64,000 nucleotides of DNA from Ipomoea triloba. Its lineage: Eukaryota; Streptophyta; Magnoliopsida; Solanales; Convolvulaceae. Location of the stretch: assembly GCF_003576645.1 (NCBI RefSeq), contig NC_044925.1:12701045-12765044 (forward strand), read 5' to 3'. The position numbers were made by a program, and so were the translations under genes. Under the pieces are notes generated by a model, which saw only the letters and a list, made by a program, of their open reading frames with translations, ran no database searches and was not told where the DNA came from. How positions within the stretch are numbered: position 1 is the stretch's first letter; the number at the start of each line of letters is the position of its first letter. Positions 45,914-58,019 of this stretch are shown here, one piece after another.

Positions 45914-46837
45914 TTGTGCAGCACACCAAGAAAGTCACATATTCCTGTTTCCAGTAGACCCAATACAATGTGTGCGTGTAGCTGTCGATTTCAAATCAAA
46001 CTAATACATGTCGTAGTCACTGCTGAGTTTATTATATTATTACTTTATAATGTAAAAATTCAATAATTAACCATCATTTATATTCATATTTACATCCAAT
46101 ACCATCAACAAACTACAATTATACATACAAATCCATGTAAAATTATAATTTTCAAGAAACATTAATCAATTCTCATGAATAATCACGATGATGTCAAAGA
46201 TTTTGATTTACAAATTTCGTTTGTTTCGATCTTGAGATATAAAATTGATTACCATAGCTACTAAAAGTAATTAGCGTTCAACATGACATTAATCTCAATT
46301 CTAAAATCAAATATTAACTCATATTTTTAAGGTTATTTTTTGTATTCACATATTTCAAAAAAATATTTTTAATAGGTGTTTTTTTAAATTGTATCTTCAG
46401 TTATAAATATCAAATGTCAATATATAATCAAACTTATAAATCAACATAGGTCTTTCATAAAAAAAAGCATTATTTCATAATAGTAACACATCTTAGCATC
46501 TTTACATAACAATAATCATTATAATATATAGACCGTGCATCGCACGGGTATCATGATATTAATAATAACAAAGGTTGTTTGTTAGTGAATCATGAATGTT
46601 TATTTGGGTGTGTAGCTTGAGCATTACGGAGTTTGGTAGTCTAACTTAACTAGATGTCCTGCAAGTAGAGAAAAGTGGAAGAACCTATTAAAATTAACTT
46701 CGCTTTAATCCATATGCACTAAGAGTAATTTGAGTTGAAATCCTTAGGTCGTTGGTTTGAATCCGGCAGGTCGGATTACTAATGTTTTGTTTGATTAAGC
46801 TTTGCTTTGTTTTCCTATAAAAGCTTAAAGGAAAAGA

Positions 46838-46909
46838 CGCCGTTGCCGGGGATCGAACCCGGGTCTCCCGCGTGACAGGCAGGGATACTCACCACTATAC
46901 TACAACGAC
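46838..46909 (-). tRNA. tRNA-Asp(GTC)
   Basis: A single wobble (T29-G41). The linker is shortened (CTATAAAAGCTT). Confidence 0.88.
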
Positions 46910-47837
46910 TTGTGCGGCACACCAAGAAAGTCACATATTCCTGTTTCCAGTAGACCCAATACAATGTGTGCGTGTGGCTGTCGATTTCAAATCAAACTAA
47001 TACATGTCGTAGTCACTGCTGAGTTTATTATATTATTACTTTATAATGTAGAAATTCAATAATTAACCATCATTTATATTCATATTACATCCAATACCAT
47101 CAACAAACTACAATTATACATACAAATCCATGTAAAATTATAATTTTCAAGAAACATTAATCAATTCTCATGAATAATCACGATGATGTCAAAGATTTTG
47201 ATTTACAAATTTCGTTTGTTTCGATCTTGAGATATAAAATTGATTACCATAGCTACTAAAAGTAATTAGCGTTCAACATGACATTAATCTCAATTCTAAA
47301 ATCAAATATTAACTCATATTTTTAAGGTTATTTTTTGTATTCACATATTTCAAAAAAATATTTTTAATAGGTGTTTTTTTAAATTGTATCTTCAGTTATA
47401 AATATCAAATGTCAATATATAATCAAACTTATAAATCAACATAGGTCTTTCATAAAAAAAAAGCATTATTTAATAATAGTAACACATCTTAGCATCTTTA
47501 CATAACAATAATCATTATAATATATAGACCGTGCATCGCACGGGTATCATGATATTAATAATAACAAAGGTTGTTTGTTGGTGAATCATGAATGTTTATT
47601 TGGGTGTGTAGCTTGAGCATTACGGAGTTTGGTAGTCTAACTTAACTAGATGTCCTGCAAGTAGAGAAAAGTGGAAGAACCTATTAAAATTAACTTCGCT
47701 TTAATCCATATGCACTAAGAGTAATTTGAGTTGAAATCTTTAGGTCGTTGGTTTGAATCCGGCAGCAGGTCGGATTACTAATGTTTTGTTTGATTAAGCT
47801 TTGCTTTGTTTTCCTATAAAGAGCTTAAAGGAAAAGA

Positions 47838-47909
47838 CGCCGTTGCTGGGGATCGAACCCAGGTCTCCCGCGTGACAGGCGGGGATACTCACCACTATAC
47901 TACAACGAC
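47838..47909 (-). tRNA. tRNA-Asp(GTC), compensated T stem
   Basis: C50 to T and G64 to A together form T50-A64 in place of C50-G64. Otherwise consensus. Confidence 0.9.
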
Positions 47910-48529
47910 TTGTGCAGCACACCAAGAAAGTCACATATTCCTGTTTCCAGTAGACCCAATACAATGTGTGCGTGTGGCTGTCGATTTCAAATCAAACTAA
48001 TACATGTCGTAGTCACTGCTGAGTTTATTATATTATTACTTTATAATGTAAAAATTCAATAATTAACCATCATTTATATTCATATTTACATCCAATACCA
48101 TCAACAAACTACAATTATACATACAAATCCATGTAAAATTATAATTTTCAAGAAACATTAATCAATTCTCATGAATAATCACGATGATGTCAAAGATTTT
48201 GATTTACAAATTTCGTTTGTTTCGATCTTGAGATATAAAATTGATTACCATAGCTACAAAAAGTAATTAGCGTTCAACATGACATTAATCTCAATTCTAA
48301 AATCAAATATTAACTCATATTTTTAAGGTTATTTTTTGTATTCACATATTTCAAAAAAATATTTTTAATAGGTGTTTTTTTAAATTGTATCTTCAGTTAT
48401 AAATATCAAATGTCAATATATAATCAAACTTATAAATCAACATAGGTCTTTCATAAAAAAAAACAATTATTTAATAATAGTAACACATCTTAGCATCTTT
48501 ACATAACAATAATCATTATAATATATAGA

Positions 48530-48544
48530 CCGTGCATCGCACGG
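48530..48544. other. Conserved GC hairpin of the spacer (representative)
   Basis: CCGTGC-ATC-GCACGG forms a 6-bp stem with a 3-nt loop in AT-rich surroundings. One copy occurs per unit across the array. The loop is ATT in many left units and the stem is broken in a few (TCGTGC, CAGTGC). It resembles Helitron 3' hairpins and is followed 10 bp on by a weak CTRR-like site, but the function is unknown. Confidence 0.75.
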
Positions 48545-48807
48545 GTATCATGATATTAATAATAACAAAGGTTGTTTGTTGGTGAATCATGAATGTTTAT
48601 TTGGGTGTGTAGCTTGAGCATTACGGAGTTTGGTAGTCTAACTTAACTAGATGTCCTGCAAGTAGCGAAAAAAATTAACTTTGTGCTTCTTATTTCGCTT
48701 TAATCCATATGCACTAAGAGTAATTTGAGTTGAAATCCTTAGGTCGTTGGTTTGAATCCGGCAGCAGGTCGGATTACTAATGTTTTGTTTGATTAAGCTT
48801 TGCTTTG

Positions 48808-48834
48808 TTTTCCTATAAAGAGCTTAAAGGAAAA
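48808..48834. terminator. Shared inverted-repeat Pol III terminator between tRNA-Tyr and tRNA-Asp (representative)
   Basis: TTTTCC on the left and GGAAAA on the right, around AAGAGCTT. The right arm gives a T4 stop on the - strand two to three bases after the tRNA-Asp end. The left arm gives T4 on the + strand for tRNA-Tyr, in addition to an earlier GTTTTG. The same layout occurs in nearly all units. Confidence 0.75.
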
Positions 48835-48836
48835 GA

Positions 48837-48908
48837 CGCCGTTGCCGGGGATCGAACCCGGGTCTCCCGCGTGACAGGCGGGGATACTCACCACTATACT
48901 ACAACGAC
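48837..48908 (-). tRNA. tRNA-Asp(GTC), consensus reference copy
   Basis: Transfer RNA carrying aspartate to GAC/GAU codons in cytosolic translation. The - strand gives a perfect cloverleaf: acceptor GTCGTTG/CAACGGC with the usual T2-G71 wobble, D loop with GG, anticodon stem CCCGC/GCGGG around CTGTCAC (anticodon GTC), T arm CCGGG-TTCGATC-CCCGG, discriminator G. The B box GGTTCGATCC and A box region TAGTATAGTGGTGAG are intact. CAA sits immediately upstream, a TATA-like AATATG is at about -30, and TTTT follows the 3' end, as in expressed plant tRNA genes. CCA is not encoded. It is one of eight identical copies in the window. Confidence 0.96.
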
Positions 48909-48938
48909 TTGTGCGGCACACCAAGAAAGTCACATATT
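48909..48938 (-). promoter_or_regulatory. tRNA-Asp upstream elements (representative)
   Basis: CAA at -3 to -1 (plant tRNA start context) and AATATG at about -30 to -25 (TATA-like). Both are kept in most units. Confidence 0.6.
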
Positions 48939-49863
48939 CCTGTTTCCAGTAGACCCAATACAATGTGTGCGTGTGGCTGTCGATTTCAAATCAAACTAAT
49001 ACATGTCGTAGTCACTGCTGAGTTTATTATATTATTACTTTATAATGTAAAAATTCAATAATTAACCATCATTTATATTCATATTTACATCCAATACCAT
49101 CAACAAACTACAATTATACATACAAATCCATTTAAAATTATAATTTACAAGAAACATTAATCAATTCTCATGAATAATCACGATAATGTCAAAGATTTTG
49201 ATTTACAAATTTAATTTGTTTCGATCTTGAGATATAAAATTGATTACCATAGCTACAAAAAGTAATTGGCGTTCAACATGACATTAATCTCAATTCTAAA
49301 ATCAAATATTAACTCATATTTTTAAGGTTATTTTTTGTATTCACATATTTCAAAAAAATATTTTTAATAGGTGTTTTTTTAAATTGTATCTTCAGTTATA
49401 AATATCAAATGTCAATATATAATCAAACTTATAAATCAACATAGGTCTTTCATAAAAAAAAAAAATTATTTAATAATAGTAACACATCTTAGCATCTTTA
49501 CATAACAATAATCATTATAATATATAGACCGTGCATCGCACGGGTATCATGATATTAATAATAACAAAGGTTGTTTGTTGGTGAATCATGAATGTTTATT
49601 TGGGTGTGTAGCTTGAGCATTACGGATTTGGTAGTCTAACTTAACTAGATGTCCTGCAAGTAGCGAAAAAAATTAACTTTGTGCTTCTTATTTCGCTTTA
49701 ATCCATATGCACTAAAAGTAGGTTGTTGGTTTGAATCCGGCAGCAGGTCGGATTACTAATGTTTTGTTTGATTAAACTTTGCTTTGTTTTCCTTGCCGGA
49801 TTACTAATGTTTTGTTTGATTAAGCATTGCTTTGTTTTCCTATAAAGAGCTTAAAGGAAAAGA

Positions 49864-49935
49864 CGCCGTTGCCGGGGATCGAACCCGGGTCTCCCGCGTG
49901 ACAGGCGGGGATACTCACCACTATACTACAACGAC
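49864..49935 (-). tRNA. tRNA-Asp(GTC), consensus
   Basis: Identical to consensus. It is preceded on the + strand by a duplicated linker (GCCGGATTACTAATG twice). Confidence 0.95.
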
Positions 49936-50224
49936 TTGTGCGACACACCAAGAAAGTCACATATTCCTGTTTCCAGTAGACCCAATACAATGTGTGCGTG
50001 TGGCTGTCGATTTCAAATCAAACTAATACATGTCGTAGTCACTGCTGAGTTTATTATATTATTACTTTATAATGTAAAAATTCAATAATTAACCATCATT
50101 TATATTCATATTTACATCCAATACCATCAACAAACTACAATTATACATACAAATCCATTTAAAATTATAATTTACAAGAAACATTAATCAATTCTCATGA
50201 ATAATCACGATAATGTCGAAGATT

Positions 50225-50365
50225 TTGATTTACAAATTTCGTTTGTTTCGATCTTGAGATAAGATTTTGATTTACAAATTTCGTTTGTTTCGATCTTGAG
50301 ATATAAAATTGATTACCATAGCTACTAAAATTCGATCTTGAGATATAAAATTGATTACCATAGCT
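50225..50365. repeat. Stuttered spacer duplication
   Basis: GATTTTGATTTACAAATTTC to CTTGAGATA, and then TTCGATCTTGAGATATAAAA to GCTACTAAAA, are each duplicated in tandem. Confidence 0.82.
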
Positions 50366-50946
50366 ACTAAAAGTAATTAGCGTTCAACATGACATTAATC
50401 TCAATTCTAAAATCAAATATTAACTCAAATTTTTAAGGTTATTTTTTGTATTCACATATTTCAAAAAAATATTTTTAATAGGTGTTTTTTTAAATTGTAT
50501 CTTCAGTTATAAATATCAAATGTCAATATATAATCAAACTTATAAATCAACATAGGTCTTTCATAAAAAAAAAGCATTATTTAATAATAGTAACACATCT
50601 TAGCATCTTTACATAACAATAATCATTATAATATACAGACCGTGCATCGCACGGGTATCATGATATTAATAATAACAAAGGTTGTTTGTTGGTGAATCAT
50701 GAATGTTTATTTGGGTGTGTAGCTTGAGCATTACGGAGTTTGGTAGTCTAACTTAACTAGATGTCCTGCAAGTAGAGAAAAAAATTAACTTTGTGCTTCT
50801 TATTTCGCTTTAATCCATATGCACTAAAAGTAATTTGAGTTGAAATCCTTAGGTCGTTGGTTTGAATCCGGCAGCAGGTCGGATTACTAATGTTTTGTTT
50901 GATTAAGCTTTGCTTTGTTTTCCTATAAAGAGCTTAAAGGAAAAGG

Positions 50947-51018
50947 CGCCGTTGCTGGGGATCGAACCCGGGTCTCCCGCGTGACAGGCGGGGATACTCA
51001 CCACTATACTACAACGAC
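50947..51018 (-). tRNA. tRNA-Asp(GTC), one T-stem mismatch
   Basis: G64 to A without the partner change (C50-A64). Confidence 0.72.
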
Positions 51019-51479
51019 TTGTGCGGCACACTAAGAAAGTCACATATTCCTGTTTCCAGTAGACCCAATACAATGTGTGCGTGTGGCTGTCGATTTCAAA
51101 TCAAACTAATACATGTCGTAGTCACTGCTGAGTTTATTATATTATTACTTTATAATGTAAAAATTCAATAATTAACCATCATTTATATTCATATTTACAT
51201 CCAATACCATCAACAAACTACAATTATACATACAAATCCATTTAAAATTATAATTTACAAGAAACATTAATCAATTCTCATGAATAATCACGATAATGTC
51301 AAAGATTTTGATTTACAAATTTAATTTGTTTCGATCTTGAGATATAAAATTGATTACCGTAGCTACAAAAAGTAATTAGCATTCAACATGACATTAATCT
51401 CAATTCTAAAATCAAATATTAACTCATATTTTTAAGGTTATTTTTTGTATTCACATATTTCAAAAAAATATTTTTAATA

Positions 51480-51750
51480 NNNNNNNNNNNNNNNNNNNNN
51501 NNNNNNNNNNNNNNNNNNNNNNNNNNNNNNNNNNNNNNNNNNNNNNNNNNNNNNNNNNNNNNNNNNNNNNNNNNNNNNNNNNNNNNNNNNNNNNNNNNNN
51601 NNNNNNNNNNNNNNNNNNNNNNNNNNNNNNNNNNNNNNNNNNNNNNNNNNNNNNNNNNNNNNNNNNNNNNNNNNNNNNNNNNNNNNNNNNNNNNNNNNNN
51701 NNNNNNNNNNNNNNNNNNNNNNNNNNNNNNNNNNNNNNNNNNNNNNNNNN
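51480..51750. other. Assembly gap (271 N)
   Basis: Falls in the spacer. The missing stretch in the next complete unit is about 330 bp, so the gap is close to the true size and should not hide a tRNA gene. Confidence 0.95.
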
Positions 51751-51892
51751 TTCGCTTTAATCCATATGCACTAAGAGTAATTTGAGTTGAAATCCTTAGG
51801 TCGTTGGTTTGAATCCGGCAGCAGGTCGGATTACTAATGTTTTGTTTAATTAAGCTTTGCTTTGTTTTCCTATAAAAGCATAAAGGAAAAGA

Positions 51893-51964
51893 CGCCGTTG
51901 CTGGGGATCAAACCCGGGTCTCCCGCGTGACAAGCAGAGATACTCACCACTATACTACAACGAC
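51893..51964 (-). pseudogene. Degenerate tRNA-Asp(GTC)
   Basis: C56 to T in the B box, C50-A64 mismatch, wobbles T27-G43 and T29-G41, and C32 to T. It shares the unusual linker AAAAGCATAAAGG with the copy at 59964. Confidence 0.75.
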
Positions 51965-52899
51965 TTGTGCGGCACACCAAGAAAGTCACATATTCCTGTT
52001 TCCAGTAGACCCAATACAATGTGTGCGTGTGGCTGTCGATTTCAAATCAAACTAATACATGTCGTAGTCATTGCTGAGTTTATTATATTATTACTTTATA
52101 ATGTAAATATTCAATAATTAACCATCATTTATATTCATATTTACATCCAATACCATCAACAAACTACAATTATACATACAAATCCATTTAAAATTATAAT
52201 TTACAAGAAACATTAATCAATTCTCATGAATAATCACGATAATGTCAAAGATTTTGATTTACAAATTTCGTTTGTTTCGATCTTCAGATATAAAATTGAT
52301 TACCATAGCTACAAAAAGTAATTAGCGTTCAACATGACATTAATCTCAATTCTAAAATCAAATATTAACTCATATTTTTAAGGTTATTTTTTGTATTCAC
52401 ATATTTCAAAAAAATATTTTTAATAGGTGTTTTTTTAAATTGTATCTTCAGTTATAAATATCAAATGTCAATATATAATCAAACTTATAAATCAACATAG
52501 GTCTTTCATAAAAAAAAAGCATTATTTAATAATAGTAACACATCTTAGCATCTTTACATAACAATAATCATTATAATATATAGACCGTGCATCGCACGGG
52601 TACCATGATATTAATAATAACAAAGGTTGTTTGTTGGTGAATCATGAATGTTTATTTGGGTGTGTAGCTTGAGCATTACGGAGTTTGGTAGTCTAACTTA
52701 ACTAGATGTCCTGCAAGTAGCGAAAAAAATTAACTTTGTGCTTCTTATTTCGCTTTAATCCATATGCACTAAAAGTAATTAGAGTTGAAATCCTTAGGTC
52801 GTTGGTTTGAATCCGGCAGCAGGTCGGATTACTAATGTTTTGTTTGATTAAGCTTTGCTTTGTTTTCCTATAAAGAGCTAAAGAGCTTAAAGGAAAAGA

Positions 52900-52971
52900 C
52901 GTCGTTGCTGGGGATCGAACCCAGGTCTCCCGCGTGACAGGCGGGGATACTCACCACTATACTACAACGAC
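52900..52971 (-). tRNA. tRNA-Asp(GTC), type A of dimer
   Basis: T2-A71 and T50-A64 are both full pairs replacing T-G and C-G. No mismatch. Confidence 0.88.
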
Positions 52972-53927
52972 TTGTGCGGCACACCAAGAAAGTCACATAT
53001 TCCTGTTTCCAGTAGACCCAATACAATGTGTGCGTGTGGCTGTCGATTTCAAATCAAACTAATACATGTCGTAGTCACTGCTGAGTTTATTATATTATTA
53101 CTTTATAATGTAAAAATTCAATAATTAACCATCATTTATATTCATATTTACATCCAATACCATCAACAAACTACAATTATACATACAAATCCATTTAAAA
53201 TTATAATTTACAAGAAACGTTAATCAATTCTCATGAATAATCACGATAATGTCAAAGATTTTGATTTACAAATTTAATTTGTTTCGATGTTGAGATATAA
53301 AATTGATTACCATAGCTACAAAATGTAATTAGCATTCAACATGACATTAATCTCAATTCTAAAATCAAATATTAACTCATATTTTTAAGGTTATTTTTTG
53401 TATTCACATGTTTCAAAAAAATATTTTTAGTAGGTGTTTTTTTAAATTGTATCTTCAGTTATAAATATCAAATGTCAATATATAATCAAACTTATAAATC
53501 AACATAGGTCTTTCATAAAAAAAAAGCATTATTTAATAATAGTAACACATCTTAGCATCTTTACATAACAATAATCATTATAATATATAGACCGTGCATC
53601 GCACGGGTACCATGATATTAATAATAACAAAGGTTGTTTGTTGGTGAATCATGAATGTTTATTTGGGTGTGTAGCTTGAGCATTACGGAGTTTGGTAGTC
53701 TAACTTAACTAGATGTCTTGCAAGTAGCGAAAAAAATTAACTTTGTGCTTCTTATTTCGCTTTAATCCATATGCACTAAAAATAGGTTGTTGGTTTGAAT
53801 CCGGCAGCAGGTCGGATTACTAATGTTTTGTTTGATTAAGCTTTGCTTTGTTTTCCCTGCCGGATTACTAATGTTTTGTTTGATTAAGCTTTGCTTTGTT
53901 TTCCTATAAAGAGCTTAAAGGAAAAGA

Positions 53928-53999
53928 CGCCGTTGCCGGGGATTGAACCCGGGTCTCCCGCGTGACAGGCGGGGATACTCACCACTATACTACAACGAC
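53928..53999 (-). tRNA. tRNA-Asp(GTC), type B of dimer
   Basis: Only G57 to A (T loop TTCAATC), a purine change the B box tolerates. Confidence 0.88.
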
Positions 54000-54925
54000 T
54001 TGTGCGGCACACCAAGAAAGTCACATATTCCTGTTTCCAGTAGACCCAATACAATGTGTGCGTGTGGCTGTCGATTTCAAATCAAACTAATACATGTCGT
54101 AGTCACTGCTGAGTTTATTATATTATTACTTTATAATGTAAAAATTCAATAATTAACCATCATTTATATTCATATTTACATCCAATACCATCAACAAACT
54201 ACAATTATACATACAAATCCATTTAAAATTATAATTTACAAGAAACATTAATCAATTCTCATGAATAATCACGATAATGTCAAAGATTTTGATTTACAAA
54301 TTTAATTTGTTTCGATCTTGAGATATAAAATTGATTACCATAGCTACAAAAAGTAATTGGCGTTCAACATGACATTAATCTCAATTCTAAAATCAAATAT
54401 TAACTCATATTTTAAAGGTTATTTTTTGTATTCACATATTTCAAAAAAATATTTTTAATAGGTGTTTTTTTAAATTGTATCTTCAGTTATAAATATCAAA
54501 TGTCAATATATAATCAAACTTATAAATCAACATAGGTCTTTCATAAAAAAAAGCATTATTTAATAATAGTAACACATCTTAGCATCTTTACATAACAATA
54601 ATCATTATAATATATAGACCGTGCATCGCACGGGTACCATGATATTAATAATAACAAAGGTTGTTTGTTGGTGAATCATGAATGTTTATTTGGGTGTGTA
54701 GCTTGAGCATTACGGAGTTTGGTAGTCTAACTTAACTAGATGTCCTGCAAGTAGCGAAAAAAATTAACTTTGTGCTTCTTATTTCGCTTTAATCCATATG
54801 CACTAAAAGTAATTTGAGTTGAAATCCTTAGGTCGTTGGTTTGAATCCGGCAGCAGGTCGGATTACTAATGTTTTGTTTGATTAAGCTTTGCTTTGTTTT
54901 CCTATAAAGAGCTTAAAGGAAAAGA

Positions 54926-54997
54926 CGTCGTTGCTGGGGATCGAACCGAGGTCTCCCGCGTGACAGGCGGGGATACTCACCACTATACTACAACGAC
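54926..54997 (-). tRNA. tRNA-Asp(GTC), type A, T-stem mismatch
   Basis: Has T2-A71 and T50-A64 like 52900, plus G51 to C (C51-C63 mismatch). Confidence 0.72.
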
Positions 54998-55951
54998 TTG
55001 TGCGGCACACCAAGAAAGTCACATATTCCTGTTTCCAGTAGACCCAATACAATGTGTGCGTGTGGCTGTCGATTTCAAATCAAACTAATACATGTCGTAG
55101 TCACTGCTGAGTTTATTATATTATTACTTTATAATGTAAAAATTCAATAATTAACCATCATTTATATTCATATTTACATCCAATACCATCAACAAACTAC
55201 AATTATACATACAAATCCATTTAAAATTATAATTTACAAGAAACATTAATCAATTCTCATGAATAATCACGATAATGTCAAAGATTTTGATTTACAAATT
55301 TAATTTGTTTCGATCTTGAGATATAAAATTGATTACCATAGCTAGAAAAAGTAATTAGCATTCAACATGACATTAATCTCAATTCTAAAATCAAATATTA
55401 ACTCATATTTTTAAGGTTATTTTTTGTATTCACGTATTTCAAAAAAATATTTTTAATAGGTGTTTTTTTAAATTGTATCTTCAGTTATAAATATCAAATG
55501 TCAATATATAATCAAACTTATAAATCAACATAGGTCTTTCATAAAAAAAAGCATTATTTAATAATAGTAACACATCTTAGCATCTTTACATTACAATAAT
55601 CATTATAATATATAGACCGTGCATCGCACGGGTACCATGATATTAATAATAACAAAGGTTGTTTGTTGGTGAATCATGAATGTTTATTTGGGTGTGTAGC
55701 TTGAGCATTACGGAGTTTGGTAGTCTAACTTAACTAGATGTCCTGCAAGTAGCGAAAAAATTAACTTTGTGCTTCTTATTTCGCTTTAATCCATATGCAC
55801 TAAAAATAGGTTGTTGGTTTGAATCCGGCAGCAGGTCGGATTACTAATGTTTTGTTTGATTAAGCTTTGCTTTGTTTTCCCTGCCGGATTACTAATGTTT
55901 AGTTTGATTAAGCTTTGCTTTGTTTTCCTATAAAGAGCTTAAAGGAAAAGA

Positions 55952-56023
55952 CGCCGTTGCCGGGGATTGAACCCGTGTCTCCCGCGTGACAGGCGGGGAT
56001 ACTCACCACTATACTACAACGAC
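55952..56023 (-). tRNA. tRNA-Asp(GTC), type B, T-stem mismatch
   Basis: A57 like 53928, plus C49 to A (A49-G65 mismatch). Confidence 0.72.
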
Positions 56024-56949
56024 TTGTGCGGCACACCAAGAAAGTCACATATTCCTGTTTCCAGTAGACCCAATACAATGTGTGAGTGTGGCTGTCGATT
56101 TCAAATCAAACTAATACATGTCGTAGTCACTGCTGAGTTTATTATATTATTACTTTATAATGTAAAAATTCAATAATTAACCATCATTTATATTCATATT
56201 TACATCCAATACCATCAACAAACTACAATTATACATACAAATCCATTTAAAATTATAATTTACAAGAAACATTAATCAATTCTCATGAATAATCACGATA
56301 ATGTCAAAGATTTTGATTTACAAATTTAATTTGTTTCGATCTTGAGATATAAAATTGATTACCATAGCTACAAAAAGTAATTGGCGTTCAACATGACATT
56401 AATCTCAATTCTAAAATCAAATATTAACTCATATTTTTAGGGTTATTTTTTGTATTCACATATTTCAAAAAAATATTTTTAATAGGTGTTTTTTTAAATT
56501 GTATCTTCAGTTATAAATATCAAATGTCAATATATAATCAAACTTATAAATCAACATAGGTCTTTCATAAAAAAAAGCATTATTTAATAATAGTAACACA
56601 TCTTAGCATCTTTACATAACAATAATCATTATAATATATAGACCGTGCATCGCACGGGTACCATGATATTAATAATAACAAAGGTTGTTTGTTGGTGAAT
56701 CATGAATGTTTATTTGGGTGTGTAGCTTGAGCATTACGGAGTTTGGTAGTCTAACTTAACTAGATGTCCTGCAAGTAGCGAAAAAAATTAACTTTGTGCT
56801 TCTTATTTCGCTTTAATCCATATGCACTAAAAGTAATTTGAGTTGAAATCCTTAGGTCGTTGGTTTGAATCCGGCAGCAGGTCGGATTACTAATGTTTTG
56901 TTTGATTAAGCTTTGCTTTGTTTTCCTATAAAGAGCTTAAAGGAAAAGA

Positions 56950-57021
56950 CGCCGTTGCCGGGGATCGAACCCGGGTCTCCCGCGTGACAGGCGGGGATAC
57001 TCACCACTATACTACAACGAC
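56950..57021 (-). tRNA. tRNA-Asp(GTC), consensus
   Basis: Identical to consensus. The upstream flank reads TGCAGCACACC instead of TGCGGCACACC. Confidence 0.95.
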
Positions 57022-57947
57022 TTGTGCAGCACACCAAGAAAGTCACATATTCCTGTTTCCAGTAGACCCAATACAATGTGTGCGTGTGGCTGTCGATTTC
57101 AAATCAAACTAATACATGTCGTAGTCACTGCTGAGTTTATTATATTATTACTTTATAATGTAAAAATTCAATAATTAACCATCATTTATATTCATATTTA
57201 CATCCAATACCATCAACAAACTACAATTATACATACAAATCCATTTAAAATTATAATTTACAAGAAACATTAATCAATTCTCATGAATAATCACGATAAT
57301 GTCAAAGATTTTGATTTACAAATTTAATTTGTTTCGATCTTGAGATATAAAATTGATTACCATAGCTACAAAAAGTAATTAGCGTTCAACATGACATTAA
57401 TCTCAATTCTAAAATCAAATATTAACTCAAATTTTTAAGGTTATTTTTTGTATTCACATATTTCAAAAAAATATTTTTAATAGGTGTTTTTTTAAATTGT
57501 ATCTTCAGTTATAAATATCAAATGTCAATATATAATCAAACTTATAAATCAACATAGGTCTTTCATAAAAAAAAGCATTATTTAATAATAGTAACACATC
57601 TTAGCATCTTTACATAACAATAATCATTATAATATATAGACCGTGCATCGCACGGGTATCATGATATTAATAATAACAAAGGTTGTTTGTTGGTGAATCA
57701 TGAATGTTTATTTGGGTGTGTAGCTTGAGCATTACGGAGTTTGGTAGTCTAACTTAACTAGATGTCCTGCAAGTAGCGAAAAAAATTAACTTTGTGCTTC
57801 TTATTTCGCTTTAATCCATATGCACTAAAAGTAATTTGAGTTGAAGTCCTTAGGTCGTTGGTTTGAATCCGGCAGCAGGTCGGATTACTAATGTTTTGTT
57901 TGATTAAGCTTTGCTTTGTTTTCCTATAAAAAGCTTAAAGGAAAAGA

Positions 57948-58019
57948 CGCCGTTGCCGGGGATCGAACCCGGGTCTCCCGCGTGACAGGCGGGGATACTC
58001 ACCACTATACTACAACGAC
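57948..58019 (-). tRNA. tRNA-Asp(GTC), consensus
   Basis: Identical to consensus. It shares linker CTATAAAAAGCTT and flank GCACAACAAG with the next copy, so the two units arose by duplication. Confidence 0.95.

Larger units (their letters stand above)
51893..56023. repeat. Dimeric higher-order repeat (about 2.02 kb) spanning 52-56 kb
   Basis: The tRNA-Asp at 52900 (A71, T50-A64) and that at 53928 (A57) recur as the same alternating types at 54926 (+2026) and 55952 (+2024), together with matching linker types. The unit amplified here was a pair. Confidence 0.75.

Noticed and set aside
48805..48999. A 64-residue open frame (MFSYKELKGK...) repeated in more than 20 units on the + strand
   Set aside because: It runs antisense through the tRNA-Asp gene and its flanks. 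Its conservation is explained by the repeat and the tRNA, and its start and end follow linker sequence. No independent sign of coding.
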